DNA of 64,000 nucleotides from Henriciella sp. (lineage in GTDB: Bacteria > Pseudomonadota > Alphaproteobacteria > Caulobacterales > Hyphomonadaceae), in NCBI GenBank assembly GCA_017642885.1, contig JAEPOM010000009.1, forward strand, positions 62,001-126,000, in the 5' to 3' direction. The notes under the pieces were generated by a model. It saw only the letters and a program-made list of their open reading frames with translations. It was not told the DNA's origin and did no database searches. Numbering within the stretch: the stretch's first letter is position 1; every line of letters begins with the position of its first letter. The translations under genes and the position numbers were made by a program. This document shows, piece after piece, positions 51,330 to 60,614 of this stretch.

Positions 51330-53252
51330 ATGAATATGCGCAATCTCGCAGTCTGGGGACTGATCGCGGTTCTCCTGCTCGGCCTCCTAGCCGTCATGCA
51401 AAGCAATCCGGCACAGGCTGGGGCTCAGAAAGTTGATATTTCTGAAGTCTACGATTTGGCCGAAGCCAAGCAACTTTCTGAGGTCGTCATTACACCCACT
51501 AAGGTGACGGCGGTCACGACCAACGGTGAACGGATTTACGCACAGAAAAGTCAGGACCTCGGCGCGCTGCGTGAGCAGATGATCGAATATGACGTCCCTT
51601 CTGTTGTTGACGACCCAGATACCGGCTTCAATCTCGGTGACCTGATCATGGGTCTTCTGCCGATCATCTTCATCGTCGCAATCCTGTTCTTCTTTATGCG
51701 CCAGATGCAGTCTGGTGGCGGCGGCCGCGGCGCCATGAGCTTCGGCAAATCGCGCGCCCGTTTGCTGACCGAAAAGCAAGGCCGCGTGACGTTTGACGAC
51801 GTTGCCGGTGTGGATGAGGCCAAGGAAGAGCTCGAGGAAGTCGTCGACTTCCTGAAAGATCCAGCCAAGTTTCAGCGACTTGGCGGCAAAATTCCCAAAG
51901 GCGCGCTTCTGGTGGGCCCTCCCGGAACCGGTAAAACGCTCCTTGCCCGCGCCATTGCAGGTGAGGCCGGAGTGCCCTTCTTCACGATTTCTGGGTCTGA
52001 CTTTGTTGAAATGTTTGTCGGCGTCGGCGCCAGCCGCGTCCGTGACATGTTCGAACAAGCCAAACGCAACGCCCCTTGTATCATCTTCATTGACGAGATC
52101 GATGCTGTCGGTCGCTCACGTGGTGCCGGTCTCGGCGGCGGCAATGATGAGCGCGAGCAAACCCTCAACCAGCTTCTGGTCGAGATGGATGGCTTTGAGG
52201 CCAATGACGGCATCATCATCGTCGCGGCGACGAACCGCCCTGACGTGCTGGACCCTGCCTTGCTGCGTCCAGGCCGTTTCGACCGTCAGGTCACAGTCGG
52301 CAATCCGGATGTGATCGGCCGCGAAAAGATCCTGAAAGTTCACATGCGCAATGTCCCGCTCGCCAAAGATGTTGAGCCGAAGATCATTGCACGCGGAACG
52401 CCAGGTTTCTCAGGGGCGGACCTCGCAAACCTGGTGAACGAAGCAGCGCTGCTGGCGGCCCGACGCGGCAAGCGGGTGGTCTCGATGTCCGAGTTTGAGG
52501 ACGCCAAGGACAAGGTCCTTATGGGGCCGGAGCGTCGATCCATGGTGATGAGCCAGGACGAAAAAGAACTAACGGCCTGGCACGAAGCTGGTCACGCGAT
52601 TGTGGCGCTCAAGGTGCCGAAGGCCGATCCTGTGCACAAGGCGACGATCATCCCGCGTGGCCGTGCACTCGGCATGGTCATGCAGCTGCCGGAAGACGAC
52701 AAACTGTCCATGAGCCGGATCGAGATGACGTCTCGCCTCGCAATTATTATGGGTGGCCGTGTCGCCGAAGAAGAAAAATTTGGCGACGACGCTGTCACCG
52801 CCGGCGCCGCGTCCGACATTCAGCAAGCCACGCGCTTGGCGCGCGCCATGGTGACGCGCTGGGGTCTGTCGGATGAAATCGGTCCGGTCGATTATGGCGA
52901 AGACCAGGGGCAGGTCTTCCTCGGCCAGCAACTGGTTCAGTCCTCTTCGGTTTCTGAGGAGACCTCGAAGAAGATTGAGGAAGAAGTGCGCAAGCTGATC
53001 CAGAAAGGCATGGATGATGCGCGCGAGGTCATGACCAAATATCGCGACCAATGGTCCGCGCTCGCCGAAGCCCTACTTGAGTACGAAACGCTCACCGGGG
53101 ATGAAATCCGCGCCTTGATCAATGATGGCACGCTACCGGAACGTCCGGACGAGCCCGATGAGCCGCCACGCCCGAACGCAGCTGTGCCCGTGATTGGCAA
53201 GCGCCGTAAGGATAAAGGCTCTGACTTTGGCGGCGAACCGGAGCCTGCTTAA
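51330..53252 (+). CDS. ftsH: ATP-dependent zinc metalloprotease FtsH
   Basis: A 640-residue inner membrane AAA+ protease. Two N-terminal membrane helices flank the periplasmic loop (the second is [16 protein letters not shown]). The AAA domain has Walker A GPPGTGKT (196-203), Walker [13 protein letters not shown] and the SRH. The zinc protease motif HEAGH gives His418, Glu419 and His422. FtsH degrades membrane and short-lived regulatory proteins. bolA follows after 3 bases. The start at 51330 is preceded by GGAATG. Confidence 0.97.
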   Translation: MNMRNLAVWGLIAVLLLGLLAVMQSNPAQAGAQKVDISEVYDLAEAKQLSEVVITPTKVTAVTTNGERIYAQKSQDLGALREQMIEYDVPSVVDDPDTGFNLGDLIMGLLPIIFIVAILFFFMRQMQSGGGGRGAMSFGKSRARLLTEKQGRVTFDDVAGVDEAKEELEEVVDFLKDPAKFQRLGGKIPKGALLVGPPGTGKTLLARAIAGEAGVPFFTISGSDFVEMFVGVGASRVRDMFEQAKRNAPCIIFIDEIDAVGRSRGAGLGGGNDEREQTLNQLLVEMDGFEANDGIIIVAATNRPDVLDPALLRPGRFDRQVTVGNPDVIGREKILKVHMRNVPLAKDVEPKIIARGTPGFSGADLANLVNEAALLAARRGKRVVSMSEFEDAKDKVLMGPERRSMVMSQDEKELTAWHEAGHAIVALKVPKADPVHKATIIPRGRALGMVMQLPEDDKLSMSRIEMTSRLAIIMGGRVAEEEKFGDDAVTAGAASDIQQATRLARAMVTRWGLSDEIGPVDYGEDQGQVFLGQQLVQSSSVSEETSKKIEEEVRKLIQKGMDDAREVMTKYRDQWSALAEALLEYETLTGDEIRALINDGTLPERPDEPDEPPRPNAAVPVIGKRRKDKGSDFGGEPEPA

Positions 53253-53255
53253 TCC

Positions 53256-53489
53256 ATGGCAATGACCCGAGACACCCTGGAAGGCTTCCTCACCGAAGCT
53301 TTTCCGGAAGCTGAGATTGTTCTGACCGACCTGGCGGGCGACAATGACCATTGGCAAGCTGAGATCATTTCCGAACAGTTTCGAGGCAAGACCCGTGTGG
53401 CGCAGCATCAGATGGTCTATGCGGCGCTAAAGGGAAAAATGGGCGGTGAGCTACATGCGCTCGCCCTCAAAACCCGCGCACCTGGCTGA
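53256..53489 (+). CDS. BolA/IbaG family protein
   Basis: A 77-residue BolA-like protein (TLEGFLTEAFPEAEIVLTDL, EIISEQFRGKTRVAQHQMVY, GKMGGELHALALKT in parts), including the conserved His in the QHQMVY region and the His in ELHALA. BolA-like proteins partner with monothiol glutaredoxins in iron-sulfur trafficking. It follows ftsH by 3 bases, indicating an operon. Confidence 0.9.
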   Translation: MAMTRDTLEGFLTEAFPEAEIVLTDLAGDNDHWQAEIISEQFRGKTRVAQHQMVYAALKGKMGGELHALALKTRAPG

Positions 53490-53581
53490 TTTCTCTGATT
53501 TAGGTTTGATGGTGGCCCAGTCTGGCCAGAGGTCCGCTACGTCACGCAAATAGGTGTCTCGACGGTCCCGCGATTCCCTCT

Positions 53582-54583
53582 ATGATTCTGTTTATGGGGA
53601 GTTCGATACACCAAACTATTTTCAATCGCATGCCGAACCCAGCCATGATCCTGAACGCGGATCTGGTTTATGTGGATGCCAATGATGCGTACTGCCGCGC
53701 CGTTCAGCGACACAGATCCGAGATCATCGGCCGATACGTTTTCGACGTGTTTCCAAACACCGAAGACAGAGAAGCTGTGCTGAAGGAAAGCTTCCAACGT
53801 ACGCTTGCTGGCGAATCCGTTTCGGTTGATCCGCAAGTCTTCAATATTCGATTTGCCGATCAGAGTCTGGAAGACCTCACCTGGAAGATCACACAATTCC
53901 GCGTCCATTGTGAAGACGGTGACGCGGATTATCTGGTCCAGAGATCAGAGGATGTGACAGAACGCGAACAGCTGCGAAAAGAACGTGATTTGGTCACGGC
54001 CGAGCTCAATCACAGGGTTCGAAATGCGCTCGCAGTGGTTCAGTCCATTGCAGATCACACGGGTTTGGTTTCAGACGATATCGAGTCGTTCTTGAAGAGC
54101 TTCAACGGCCGACTTGCCGCGGTGAGCCGCAATTTCTCTGCCCTGACCGAATCGCATTGGAGTGGACTGGATTTCGGGGATATCGTTCGAACCGAACTCG
54201 AGCCTTATGCAGGACCCGCATTGGATCGCGTCAGTCTCGACGGTGAGCGCGTTCAATTCTCGGTTCGCGCCAGCAGGTCAACCTCTATGCTCGTGCACGA
54301 ACTTGTCACAAATGCCAGCAAGCACGGATTTTTGTCTCGTGAGGCTGGACGGCTCAACGTTAAATGGTGGGTTGCGGACGGCTTTTTCCACGCTGAGTGG
54401 TTCGAATTCGGGATGGAGAATATTCGCGCGCCAGAGAAGAATGGATTCGGCTTTCAACTGTTCGACATGATGCCAAACATTGATGTCCGGTCGGACTTCG
54501 CGCCGGATGGGCTAAAACTGAGCTTCACCGTCCCGGTTTCTTACAGCGTCGCCTCGGGGGAAGTATCTTTTGCGGGTGCCTAG
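53582..54583 (+). CDS. PAS-domain HWE/HisKA2-type sensor histidine kinase
   Basis: A 333-residue cytoplasmic kinase. The N-terminal PAS domain is visible in NADLVYVDANDAYCRAVQRH and DYLVQRSEDVTEREQL. The phosphoacceptor box LNHRVRNALAVVQSIA has His144, typical of the HWE/HisKA2 group that signals to PhyR. The ATPase part has VHELVTNASKHG. It lies beside nepR and phyR, so it likely feeds the general stress response. Its stop interlocks with nepR on CTAG (54580-54583). Confidence 0.88.
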   Translation: MILFMGSSIHQTIFNRMPNPAMILNADLVYVDANDAYCRAVQRHRSEIIGRYVFDVFPNTEDREAVLKESFQRTLAGESVSVDPQVFNIRFADQSLEDLTWKITQFRVHCEDGDADYLVQRSEDVTEREQLRKERDLVTAELNHRVRNALAVVQSIADHTGLVSDDIESFLKSFNGRLAAVSRNFSALTESHWSGLDFGDIVRTELEPYAGPALDRVSLDGERVQFSVRASRSTSMLVHELVTNASKHGFLSREAGRLNVKWWVADGFFHAEWFEFGMENIRAPEKNGFGFQLFDMMPNIDVRSDFAPDGLKLSFTVPVSYSVASGEVSFAGA

Positions 54584-54777
54584 TCGTCGGCCCTCTTTTT
54601 CCGATCGGATTCTTTCAACAAATCGATCAAGATCTTCAACGGTTCGGGGATCGGCTCGCTTTCGATATCCTGATAACGTTGGCGAAGCGCCTCGCCTAAC
54701 TCAGCGAGTCGATCGCTATCGACTTTTGGCAGCCCAGCCTGCTCAGGTCGGCTTGATTTTGAATGCCGTGCTGACAA
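54580..54777 (-). CDS. nepR: NepR anti-sigma factor
   Basis: A 65-residue anti-sigma factor of the alphaproteobacterial general stress response. The diagnostic helical core is LGEALRQRYQDIESEPIPEP followed by LKILIDLLKE. NepR holds EcfG until PhyR is phosphorylated. The start is a TTG at 54777 preceded by a G-rich site. Unlike typical loci, no ecfG sigma gene follows; the gene is convergent with the kinase. Confidence 0.88.
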   Translation of the reverse strand: MSARHSKSSRPEQAGLPKVDSDRLAELGEALRQRYQDIESEPIPEPLKILIDLLKESDRKKRADD

Positions 54778-54884
54778 AAGCTTTCCCCCTCGCTTGGCTT
54801 AACCGAATGGTCCGGAGGAAAATCGGATTAAATCGCGTCGGTCAATGAGATTTAAGCAGTTGGTTTTGTTCGGAGAAATATAAG

Positions 54885-55613
54885 ATGTGGACGGCCGATC
54901 GGATTGAAAAGCTGGTGCCTTACCTCCGGCGCTTCGCGCGAGCCGCAACGGGTGATACGTCATCCGGAGACGCCTGCGTCGAGCGCGTGCTTCAGCAAGT
55001 CATCGACCTGTCTCTAGATACCAGTTTCGACGAAACAGAATTCGATCGCGAACGCCTGTTCAGGATGCTCAATCAGGAACTCGACGCCTTGAACAGAACG
55101 CCCGCGGCACGTGCTCGGCGCGCTTTGTTGCTGATCGCGGTGGAGAACCTGCCAAATGGCGTGGTCCGACATATCTTCGACGTCAGTGGTGAAGAGCTCG
55201 AGAAGATGCTGATCATCGCGGAAGCAGATTTTATGGCGTCCGCGGCGACCCGCATGCTCATCATCGAGGACGAACCTCTGATCTCCGCACAACTGAAACG
55301 CCTCGCGGAAAGCCTGGGTCATACCGTGATGGGGATCGCGATCACCGCGGATGAAGCGGTTGCGATCAGTCAGAAAGAAACCCCCGACATTGTCTTGTGT
55401 GACATTCACCTGGCGGATGGATCTCAAGGGACGGATGCTATTGCTTCGATGGCGCTGCCGGATGATGTGCCGGTGGTATTCGTCACCGCCTATCCGGAAA
55501 AGTACTTGTCGACCACGAATGAAGGCCCGTCCTATTTGATCACGAAGCCGTTCGACTCAGAATATCTGAAAGCCGTGATCGGTCATGCGCTGATAAATGT
55601 GCAATCCGCCTAG
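54885..55613 (+). CDS. phyR: PhyR general stress response regulator
   Basis: A 242-residue protein with a sigma-like N-terminal domain (residues 1-125) and a receiver domain. Receiver motifs are LIIEDEPLISAQLKRLAE, the phosphoacceptor Asp173 in VLCDIHLADGS, and KPFDSEYL. When phosphorylated PhyR sequesters NepR and frees the stress sigma factor. The ATG follows GGAGA. The stop interlocks with the DUF4349 gene on CTAG (55610-55613). Confidence 0.94.
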   Translation: MWTADRIEKLVPYLRRFARAATGDTSSGDACVERVLQQVIDLSLDTSFDETEFDRERLFRMLNQELDALNRTPAARARRALLLIAVENLPNGVVRHIFDVSGEELEKMLIIAEADFMASAATRMLIIEDEPLISAQLKRLAESLGHTVMGIAITADEAVAISQKETPDIVLCDIHLADGSQGTDAIASMALPDDVPVVFVTAYPEKYLSTTNEGPSYLITKPFDSEYLKAVIGHALINVQSA

Positions 55614-56557
55614 GACGCCGCTCCCGGTTTTTTCTTCTTCCCGCGCAGACGCGGCCAGATCAGCTTCAGCCAGATCCACAAGAACAATCCGATCAGCATG
55701 ATCCAAGGCAATCCAACGGCGAAGGCTGTGATCACAGCCGCGATCGCCCCTGACAGATTGTAGAAGAAATCACCAAAAGCCTGACCCAACGGGTTCTCCC
55801 GCGACCCGCTGAACGCCGGAACCTTGGTCTGGTAATTGACGTCGAGATACGACATCGAGACCCGCAGGCGCAGGGTCTTCAATTGCGCTTCAATGCTCTC
55901 GATTTGACCGGTCACGCGGGCAAGCTCGCGCTCAATCTGAAGCAATTCGCCGAGCTCGCCGTCCCTCCGCTCCAGCAGGTTCAGGAGCCGCGATTGCAAT
56001 GTTTTCTGAGCCTCCAACCTGGCGCCAGTATCGATAATCTGACGCGTCAGATCCTCAGCACTGGTCGACCGTTGCGTGACCTCGCCGCCGGATTTCTGGG
56101 CGTCGCTTTCAACGCTGCCCATGAAGGTCTCAATCCAGGCAGGGGTCGCACGAATAGAGAGATTGCCTGAGGCATAGTCCTCGTCCTGGCTGTACACATT
56201 CGAATTGACGACAATACAGGTTGCCGTACCGGCGCTGCGGCAAGCCTCTGTGTGCGCCGCCATCATGGGATCAACCTGGCCTTTCGGAAGCGTGAGGCCG
56301 AGGCTGTGTCGATAGGCGATATATTGTTCAGCACCTGGCTCGCCGGCGCTCGGTTCGGGCGCGGATTCATCCGCCGCGTTTTGTAGTCCAGCCGTGGATT
56401 TCATCCTGGCGGCGCCGTCAAATTCCATCGCATCTTCGGCCATCACAGGCGCAGGCGGGGGAGGGGCCATGGACCGCTCATAATCGTCGCCGCCACCGCC
56501 GCCGCAGGCTGCGAGGCCAATCAAGCTAGCTCCAGCAAGAATTGCACGTATCGTCAT
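55610..56557 (-). CDS. DUF4349 lipoprotein
   Basis: A 315-residue lipoprotein (lipobox GLAAC, Cys18) with a Pro/Glu-rich linker, a DUF4349 domain containing a long coiled coil (around TRQIIDTGARLEAQKTLQ and LLQIERELARVTGQIESIE) and a C-terminal membrane helix (AAVITAFAVGLPWIMLIGLF) with a basic tail KKKK. Function unknown; such proteins may span from outer to inner membrane. It is convergent with phyR. Confidence 0.84.
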   Translation of the reverse strand: MTIRAILAGASLIGLAACGGGGGDDYERSMAPPPPAPVMAEDAMEFDGAARMKSTAGLQNAADESAPEPSAGEPGAEQYIAYRHSLGLTLPKGQVDPMMAAHTEACRSAGTATCIVVNSNVYSQDEDYASGNLSIRATPAWIETFMGSVESDAQKSGGEVTQRSTSAEDLTRQIIDTGARLEAQKTLQSRLLNLLERRDGELGELLQIERELARVTGQIESIEAQLKTLRLRVSMSYLDVNYQTKVPAFSGSRENPLGQAFGDFFYNLSGAIAAVITAFAVGLPWIMLIGLFLWIWLKLIWPRLRGKKKKPGAAS

Positions 56558-56631
56558 TTATCCCTCCATCACCCGTGAAACCTGATGTTCAATCAGGGCG
56601 AAATCGGGACGAAAATCAAGGCAAGACGGCC

Positions 56632-57366
56632 CTAAACATCCTTTGGAGGCTTGAGGCGTCTCTTGGTGACGTGGCTATCAATCTTGTCGCCGGTTTGCTT
56701 TTCGCCGCGCATATAGTGGCGTTGCCAGCCCGCTTTCACGGCCTCCTGGTCGCCGGATACCAGCTTCTTGTTGAAGTTGCCCCGGCTCTCAGCCCAGCCG
56801 TGAAAGTCCTTTTCAAGCTGCGGATTGGTGCTGAGGAGTTTGCGCTCGGGTTCGATCTCTTCCAGCTTTCCATGCTCGATCGGGACGATGAAGCAAAAGG
56901 GCTCACCTTTTTTGAAGACCACTTCACCGGGCCGCGTCATCTGCCAGTTCATTGTGAACGGAAAAGGGAGCCAGTCGGTTTCAACCAGGCCCGTCAGAGG
57001 TGCGATCCCATCCTTGAAGAAGTTTGGAGCGCCCATGGTCATCAGGCCCCAACCGGGCGGGGTTCGAAACAGGTGGCCGGTATGGAAAGTGACAATGCCG
57101 CGCTGGAAGTGGCTATCTGCGAAAGACGGGATGGCGCGCGGATCGCCGCGGGTCTTGAAGCTGAGATCGTCTTTCCCAGGCCCGCCATTCCAGATGATCT
57201 TGAGATCCATCGGACACAGGATTTCCCAACCGGTCGAGTTGGCCATGGACAAAGGCAGGCAGCGATACGGCTGACGATCCGGAAACGCGTCCATCCAGTC
57301 CCGATTGCTGCGCCCCGGGACAATCTCTGGCGCCACGTCATAGATTTTGTAGCATTCAAGCTGCAT
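56632..57366 (-). CDS. DUF6065 family protein
   Basis: A 244-residue cytoplasmic protein. YRCLPLSMANSTGWEILCP, NGGPGKDDLSF and SHFQRGIVTFHTGHLFRTPPGW are features of DUF6065 as I recall it. The function is unknown. No transmembrane segment or catalytic motif stands out. It is divergent from the tRNA-editing gene (56-base gap) and convergent with nothing close downstream. Confidence 0.78.
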   Translation of the reverse strand: MQLECYKIYDVAPEIVPGRSNRDWMDAFPDRQPYRCLPLSMANSTGWEILCPMDLKIIWNGGPGKDDLSFKTRGDPRAIPSFADSHFQRGIVTFHTGHLFRTPPGWGLMTMGAPNFFKDGIAPLTGLVETDWLPFPFTMNWQMTRPGEVVFKKGEPFCFIVPIEHGKLEEIEPERKLLSTNPQLEKDFHGWAESRGNFNKKLVSGDQEAVKAGWQRHYMRGEKQTGDKIDSHVTKRRLKPPKDV

Positions 57367-57422
57367 GACAGATCCTTCAACTCGGTCTTGACCCTGAGCT
57401 GATTTCCTGCCCCAAGGCCGTC

Positions 57423-57920
57423 ATGCCTGCAAGCCCATCTGACCTGTTCGCTTATCTCGATGACCTTGGAATTGACCACAAGACGGTCGATCATCCCGCA
57501 ACATTCACGGTTGAGGAAGGGCGGCATCTGAAAGCGTCCATGCCCGGCGGTCACACCAAGAATCTTTTCATGAAGGACAAGGACGGCGTTATTGTCCTAA
57601 TCTCGGCCTGGGCGGACAGTCAGCTGAAGCTCAATCAGCTGCACAAAAAGATCGGCACGCGCCGCCTGTCTTTTGCCAGTGCAGACCTGATGGTCGAGTG
57701 CCTCGGCGTTGAGCCCGGCTCCGTCACTGCATTTGCGCTGATGAATGATACCAGCCACCGCGTCAAATTCATCGCAGACGCCGCCCTGATGGGCTTCGAC
57801 ACAGTTAATTTTCACCCGCTGGTCAATACTGCGACCACGGCAATTAGCCGGGAGGGGTTTCATCGTTTTGTGGAGGCGACGGGTCATTCTCTGATAGTGG
57901 TGGATTTTTCGGATCTGTGA
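57423..57920 (+). CDS. Prolyl-tRNA editing protein (ProXp-ala/YbaK type)
   Basis: A 165-residue freestanding tRNA editing enzyme that removes Ala from mischarged tRNA(Pro). Motifs: HPATFTVEEGRHLKASMPGGHTKNLFMKDK (two blocks, Lys in HTKNLF central to the active site), GVEPGSVTAFALMND and FHPLVNTATTAISREGF. The usual GSVTPFALMND Pro is Ala here. Cytoplasmic. Its last 77 bases overlap the convergent PstS-like gene. Confidence 0.9.
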   Translation: MPASPSDLFAYLDDLGIDHKTVDHPATFTVEEGRHLKASMPGGHTKNLFMKDKDGVIVLISAWADSQLKLNQLHKKIGTRRLSFASADLMVECLGVEPGSVTAFALMNDTSHRVKFIADAALMGFDTVNFHPLVNTATTAISREGFHRFVEATGHSLIVVDFSDL

Positions 57921-58986
57921 GCGCCGAGAGCGCTTCAGCCCGGACACTCGCCCGCTCGTCCGGCATGAGCGGGATCAGGCCTTTCTCAGCCAGGTACCCG
58001 TCCGGCCCCCACGCATCTTCCTGAGTAAACTCCTCAACAAACTCCATCAGCCCCGGTACCAGGGGCAAATGCTCGCGTTTGACGTAGAAATACATGCTGC
58101 GAGAAACTTCATAGTCCCGGCTGATAATATTTTCGAAGGTTGGCGGGGTTCCACCAATTGTCGCGGCTTTGACGCGGTCGAGGTTCTGCTCGAGGAATGA
58201 ATATCCCAGCACGCCGACAGAATCTTCATTGCGCAAAAGTGTGTTGATTATGGTGCTGTCATTCTCGCCGCTATCAATCCAGGCGCCATCATTGCGGATC
58301 TCATGCGCGCGTGCCCGAAAGGCCTCGGGATCGGTTTGTTCCAGTTCGGCCAGGACGGGATAATCCCTCGCGCCGCCTTCCATAGCGATCTCGACAAAGG
58401 CGTCGCGGGTGCCGGATGTTGGCGGCGGTCCGGAAACCAGAATGCGCATCTCAGGCAAGGCCGGATCAATATCACTCCACAATCTGTGCGGGTTATCCAT
58501 CCACCCGCCCTCACCATTGGGGAGGCGCGCGGCGAGGGCCTGGAAGATCTGGGTTTTGGTCAGGTCGAGGACGGGCCCCGGCTTTCGGTTCGCGAAGACA
58601 ATTCCGTCAAAGCCAATCTTGATCTGAACCGGATCGACGATACGCGCTTCGGCGCACAGCGCCCGTTCGCTGTCCCGCATCTGTCGTGACGCGTTAACGA
58701 TGGACGGTTCGGTTGGTCCGATGCCCCGGCAAAAGGCCTTGAACCCGCCGCCAGTTCCGGTGGTTTCAACAATCGGGGCAGGGTGGTCTGAGATGGCCCC
58801 GAACTGTTCCGCAGTCGTGGTCGAAAATGGCGCCACTGTGGAGGATCCGACGATGCGAATTTTCTCAGCCTCGCCAATGGAAAAGACTGGCGGCGCATCG
58901 CTCTGTTCGGGAATCGCAGTCAGGTCTATGGCCTCGCCGCAGGCGGCAAGCGCTAAAGAGCCAATCAAAATTGAAACGATACGCAC
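57844..58986 (-). CDS. PstS-like phosphate-binding lipoprotein
   Basis: A 380-residue periplasmic binding lipoprotein (lipobox LAAC, Cys16). The phosphate-binding family segments are IRIVGSSTVAPFSTTTAEQF, GTGGGFKAFCRGIGPTEPSI, GTRDAFVEIAMEGG and DYEVSRSMYFYVK. The C-terminus is a Pro/Glu/Asp-rich tail beyond the fold. No pstCAB genes are adjacent, so it may serve as an independent phosphate sensor or a paralogue. The 3' end overlaps the editing gene. Confidence 0.85.
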   Translation of the reverse strand: MRIVSILIGSLALAACGEAIDLTAIPEQSDAPPVFSIGEAEKIRIVGSSTVAPFSTTTAEQFGAISDHPAPIVETTGTGGGFKAFCRGIGPTEPSIVNASRQMRDSERALCAEARIVDPVQIKIGFDGIVFANRKPGPVLDLTKTQIFQALAARLPNGEGGWMDNPHRLWSDIDPALPEMRILVSGPPPTSGTRDAFVEIAMEGGARDYPVLAELEQTDPEAFRARAHEIRNDGAWIDSGENDSTIINTLLRNEDSVGVLGYSFLEQNLDRVKAATIGGTPPTFENIISRDYEVSRSMYFYVKREHLPLVPGLMEFVEEFTQEDAWGPDGYLAEKGLIPLMPDERASVRAEALSALTDPKNPPLSENDPSPPQNDETPPG

Positions 58987-59059
58987 GTCGCGTCTCCAAA
59001 CTGGGGTGGCGCGTCACGCTCATAGGTGGGTTTTGTGACAATCCGATGAGGGAACGGAT

Positions 59060-59869
59060 TTATTCTTCCTTCAATTCCCGAACGTCCATGAAGCCGAACC
59101 GTCGGCAGACCTCGACCAGACGCTTTTGATGATCCGGGGTGCTGGACAACCACACATGACCACCGCGCTCGGCGCTGGCCGGCCGATCCGGTAGAACGCG
59201 CATCGTCTGGCGCGCGATGGCCTCGCCGCTATCAACAAAAGTCACCGCATGCGGAACCGTGGCGGCGAGCTCGCCGCGGATCAGTGGGAAGTGGGTGCAA
59301 GCCAGGACAATCGTATCGATCTCATCGCCCCGTTCAGCCTCAAATAGAGGCGCTTGGGCCACGCGAAACGCGTCCATCGTGAGCGCCTCGCCGGAGGCCG
59401 TCTGCTCGGCCATGCGCACCAGCTCGACCGATCCGTGCGAGATCACCCTGACTTGACTGGCGAAGTCCTCGATCAGTTTTGCTGTATAAGCGCGCCGCAC
59501 GGTACCCGGGGTTGCGAGCAAGCCAATCACCCCAGTTTGAGTGAGCGCAGCTGCCGGCTTAATCGCTGGAACTGTTCCGACCACAGGTATATCGAGCACA
59601 GCGCGCACATCTTCCAGAGCGAGCGTGCTCGCCGTGTTGCAGGCAATGACGAACACATCGGGTCTGGCGGCATCGGCAAGCTTTTTTGCTATATAGGGCA
59701 AGCGCTCACGCAAGGCGTCGTCGGACTTGTCGCCGTAGGGGAAGAAGCCACTATCGGCGGCATAGTCGACGCTCAAGGCGGGTGCCAGAGCCTGGATTTC
59801 GCGCGCGACGGTCAGCCCGCCCATTCCGGAATCAAAGACCAGGACTTTACCGTGTTTATTCTCAGTCAT
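59060..59869 (-). CDS. murI: Glutamate racemase
   Basis: A 269-residue cofactor-independent racemase supplying D-glutamate for peptidoglycan. The key segments are VFDSGMGGLTV (Asp13), IACNTASTLALE (Cys77) and LACTHFPLI (Cys191), the two catalytic cysteines. Cytoplasmic. It is divergent from the HhH-domain gene and followed by the PstS-like gene on the same strand upstream by 73 bases in the opposite reading direction of neighbours. Confidence 0.95.
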   Translation of the reverse strand: MTENKHGKVLVFDSGMGGLTVAREIQALAPALSVDYAADSGFFPYGDKSDDALRERLPYIAKKLADAARPDVFVIACNTASTLALEDVRAVLDIPVVGTVPAIKPAAALTQTGVIGLLATPGTVRRAYTAKLIEDFASQVRVISHGSVELVRMAEQTASGEALTMDAFRVAQAPLFEAERGDEIDTIVLACTHFPLIRGELAATVPHAVTFVDSGEAIARQTMRVLPDRPASAERGGHVWLSSTPDHQKRLVEVCRRFGFMDVRELKEE

Positions 59870-59970
59870 GCGCTGTGCCTAGCGTGCTTTGGGAGCCGGG
59901 GGAATCGTCAATGCTTGCTTGCGCCGCATTGGCTTGTTATTGTGCGCTGCAGCATAGTTTGGAGTGCGTG

Positions 59971-60609
59971 ATGAAACCGCAAGACCTGCCACAAGATACC
60001 TCTCCTTTGTCCCCGTGGGCGTATTGGCGAGAAAGCATGTCCGCCTGGAGCGATTTCTCGCAACGCGCCGCAAAAATCATGACCAGTCAGTTGGGCCAAT
60101 CTGCGGCTAAAACCAGCCCACATGTCGACCCGGATGCGGAAACACTAGCGAGCGAGCTTCTGCGCTCGCTCTCTGATTACAATTTGCGCCACTGGCAGAA
60201 CACCGCGCGACTGCTCGAGAGTTTTCCAAACTGGATGAACCTGCCCAACACGCTCACCGGCTCAGCGTTGGTTGAGTGGTATGATAATTTTTATCGCGAC
60301 GGAGCCGCGTCTTTCGAGTCAGAAAGCGCACCCGCGACAGAAGGTGAGGATGTTCTCCTTGCGCCAGAAACGCTGATAAAACCGGACGGCGAGGCAGACG
60401 ACCTGACGCAGATCAAAGGCATTGGTCCGAAGCGGTCGGGTCAGCTGAACGAGCTCGGCATCTATCATTTCAAGCAGATCGCAGCCTGGTCAGAGGCCGA
60501 AACGCGCTGGGTCGATGACTATCTGGCGAGCCCGGGCCGCATCGCGCGGGATGGCTGGGTCCAGCAGGCCCGGCTTCTGTCCGCCAACGGGTCGGGCACG
60601 CAGCACTAA
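59971..60609 (+). CDS. Helix-hairpin-helix domain protein with phasin-like N-terminus
   Basis: About 212 residues. The C-terminal 70 residues form an HhH domain of the type seen in flap-endonuclease-like and complex I-associated proteins (LTQIKGIGPKRSGQLNELGI, then FKQIAAWSEAETRWVDDYLA). The N-terminal half is helical and rich in Trp/Ser (WAYWRESMSAWSDFSQRAA), somewhat like phasin or granule-associated proteins. Function unknown. The ATG at 59971 follows GGAG by 6 bases; the longer frame from 59686 is antisense to murI. Confidence 0.78.
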   Translation: MKPQDLPQDTSPLSPWAYWRESMSAWSDFSQRAAKIMTSQLGQSAAKTSPHVDPDAETLASELLRSLSDYNLRHWQNTARLLESFPNWMNLPNTLTGSALVEWYDNFYRDGAASFESESAPATEGEDVLLAPETLIKPDGEADDLTQIKGIGPKRSGQLNELGIYHFKQIAAWSEAETRWVDDYLASPGRIARDGWVQQARLLSANGSGTQH

Positions 60610-60614
60610 GCCTG

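Noticed and set aside
54778-54884. EcfG-type promoter (GGAAC-N16/17-CGTT) between nepR and phyR
   Set aside because: Only poor matches such as GGAAA with CGTC at wrong spacing occur on either strand.
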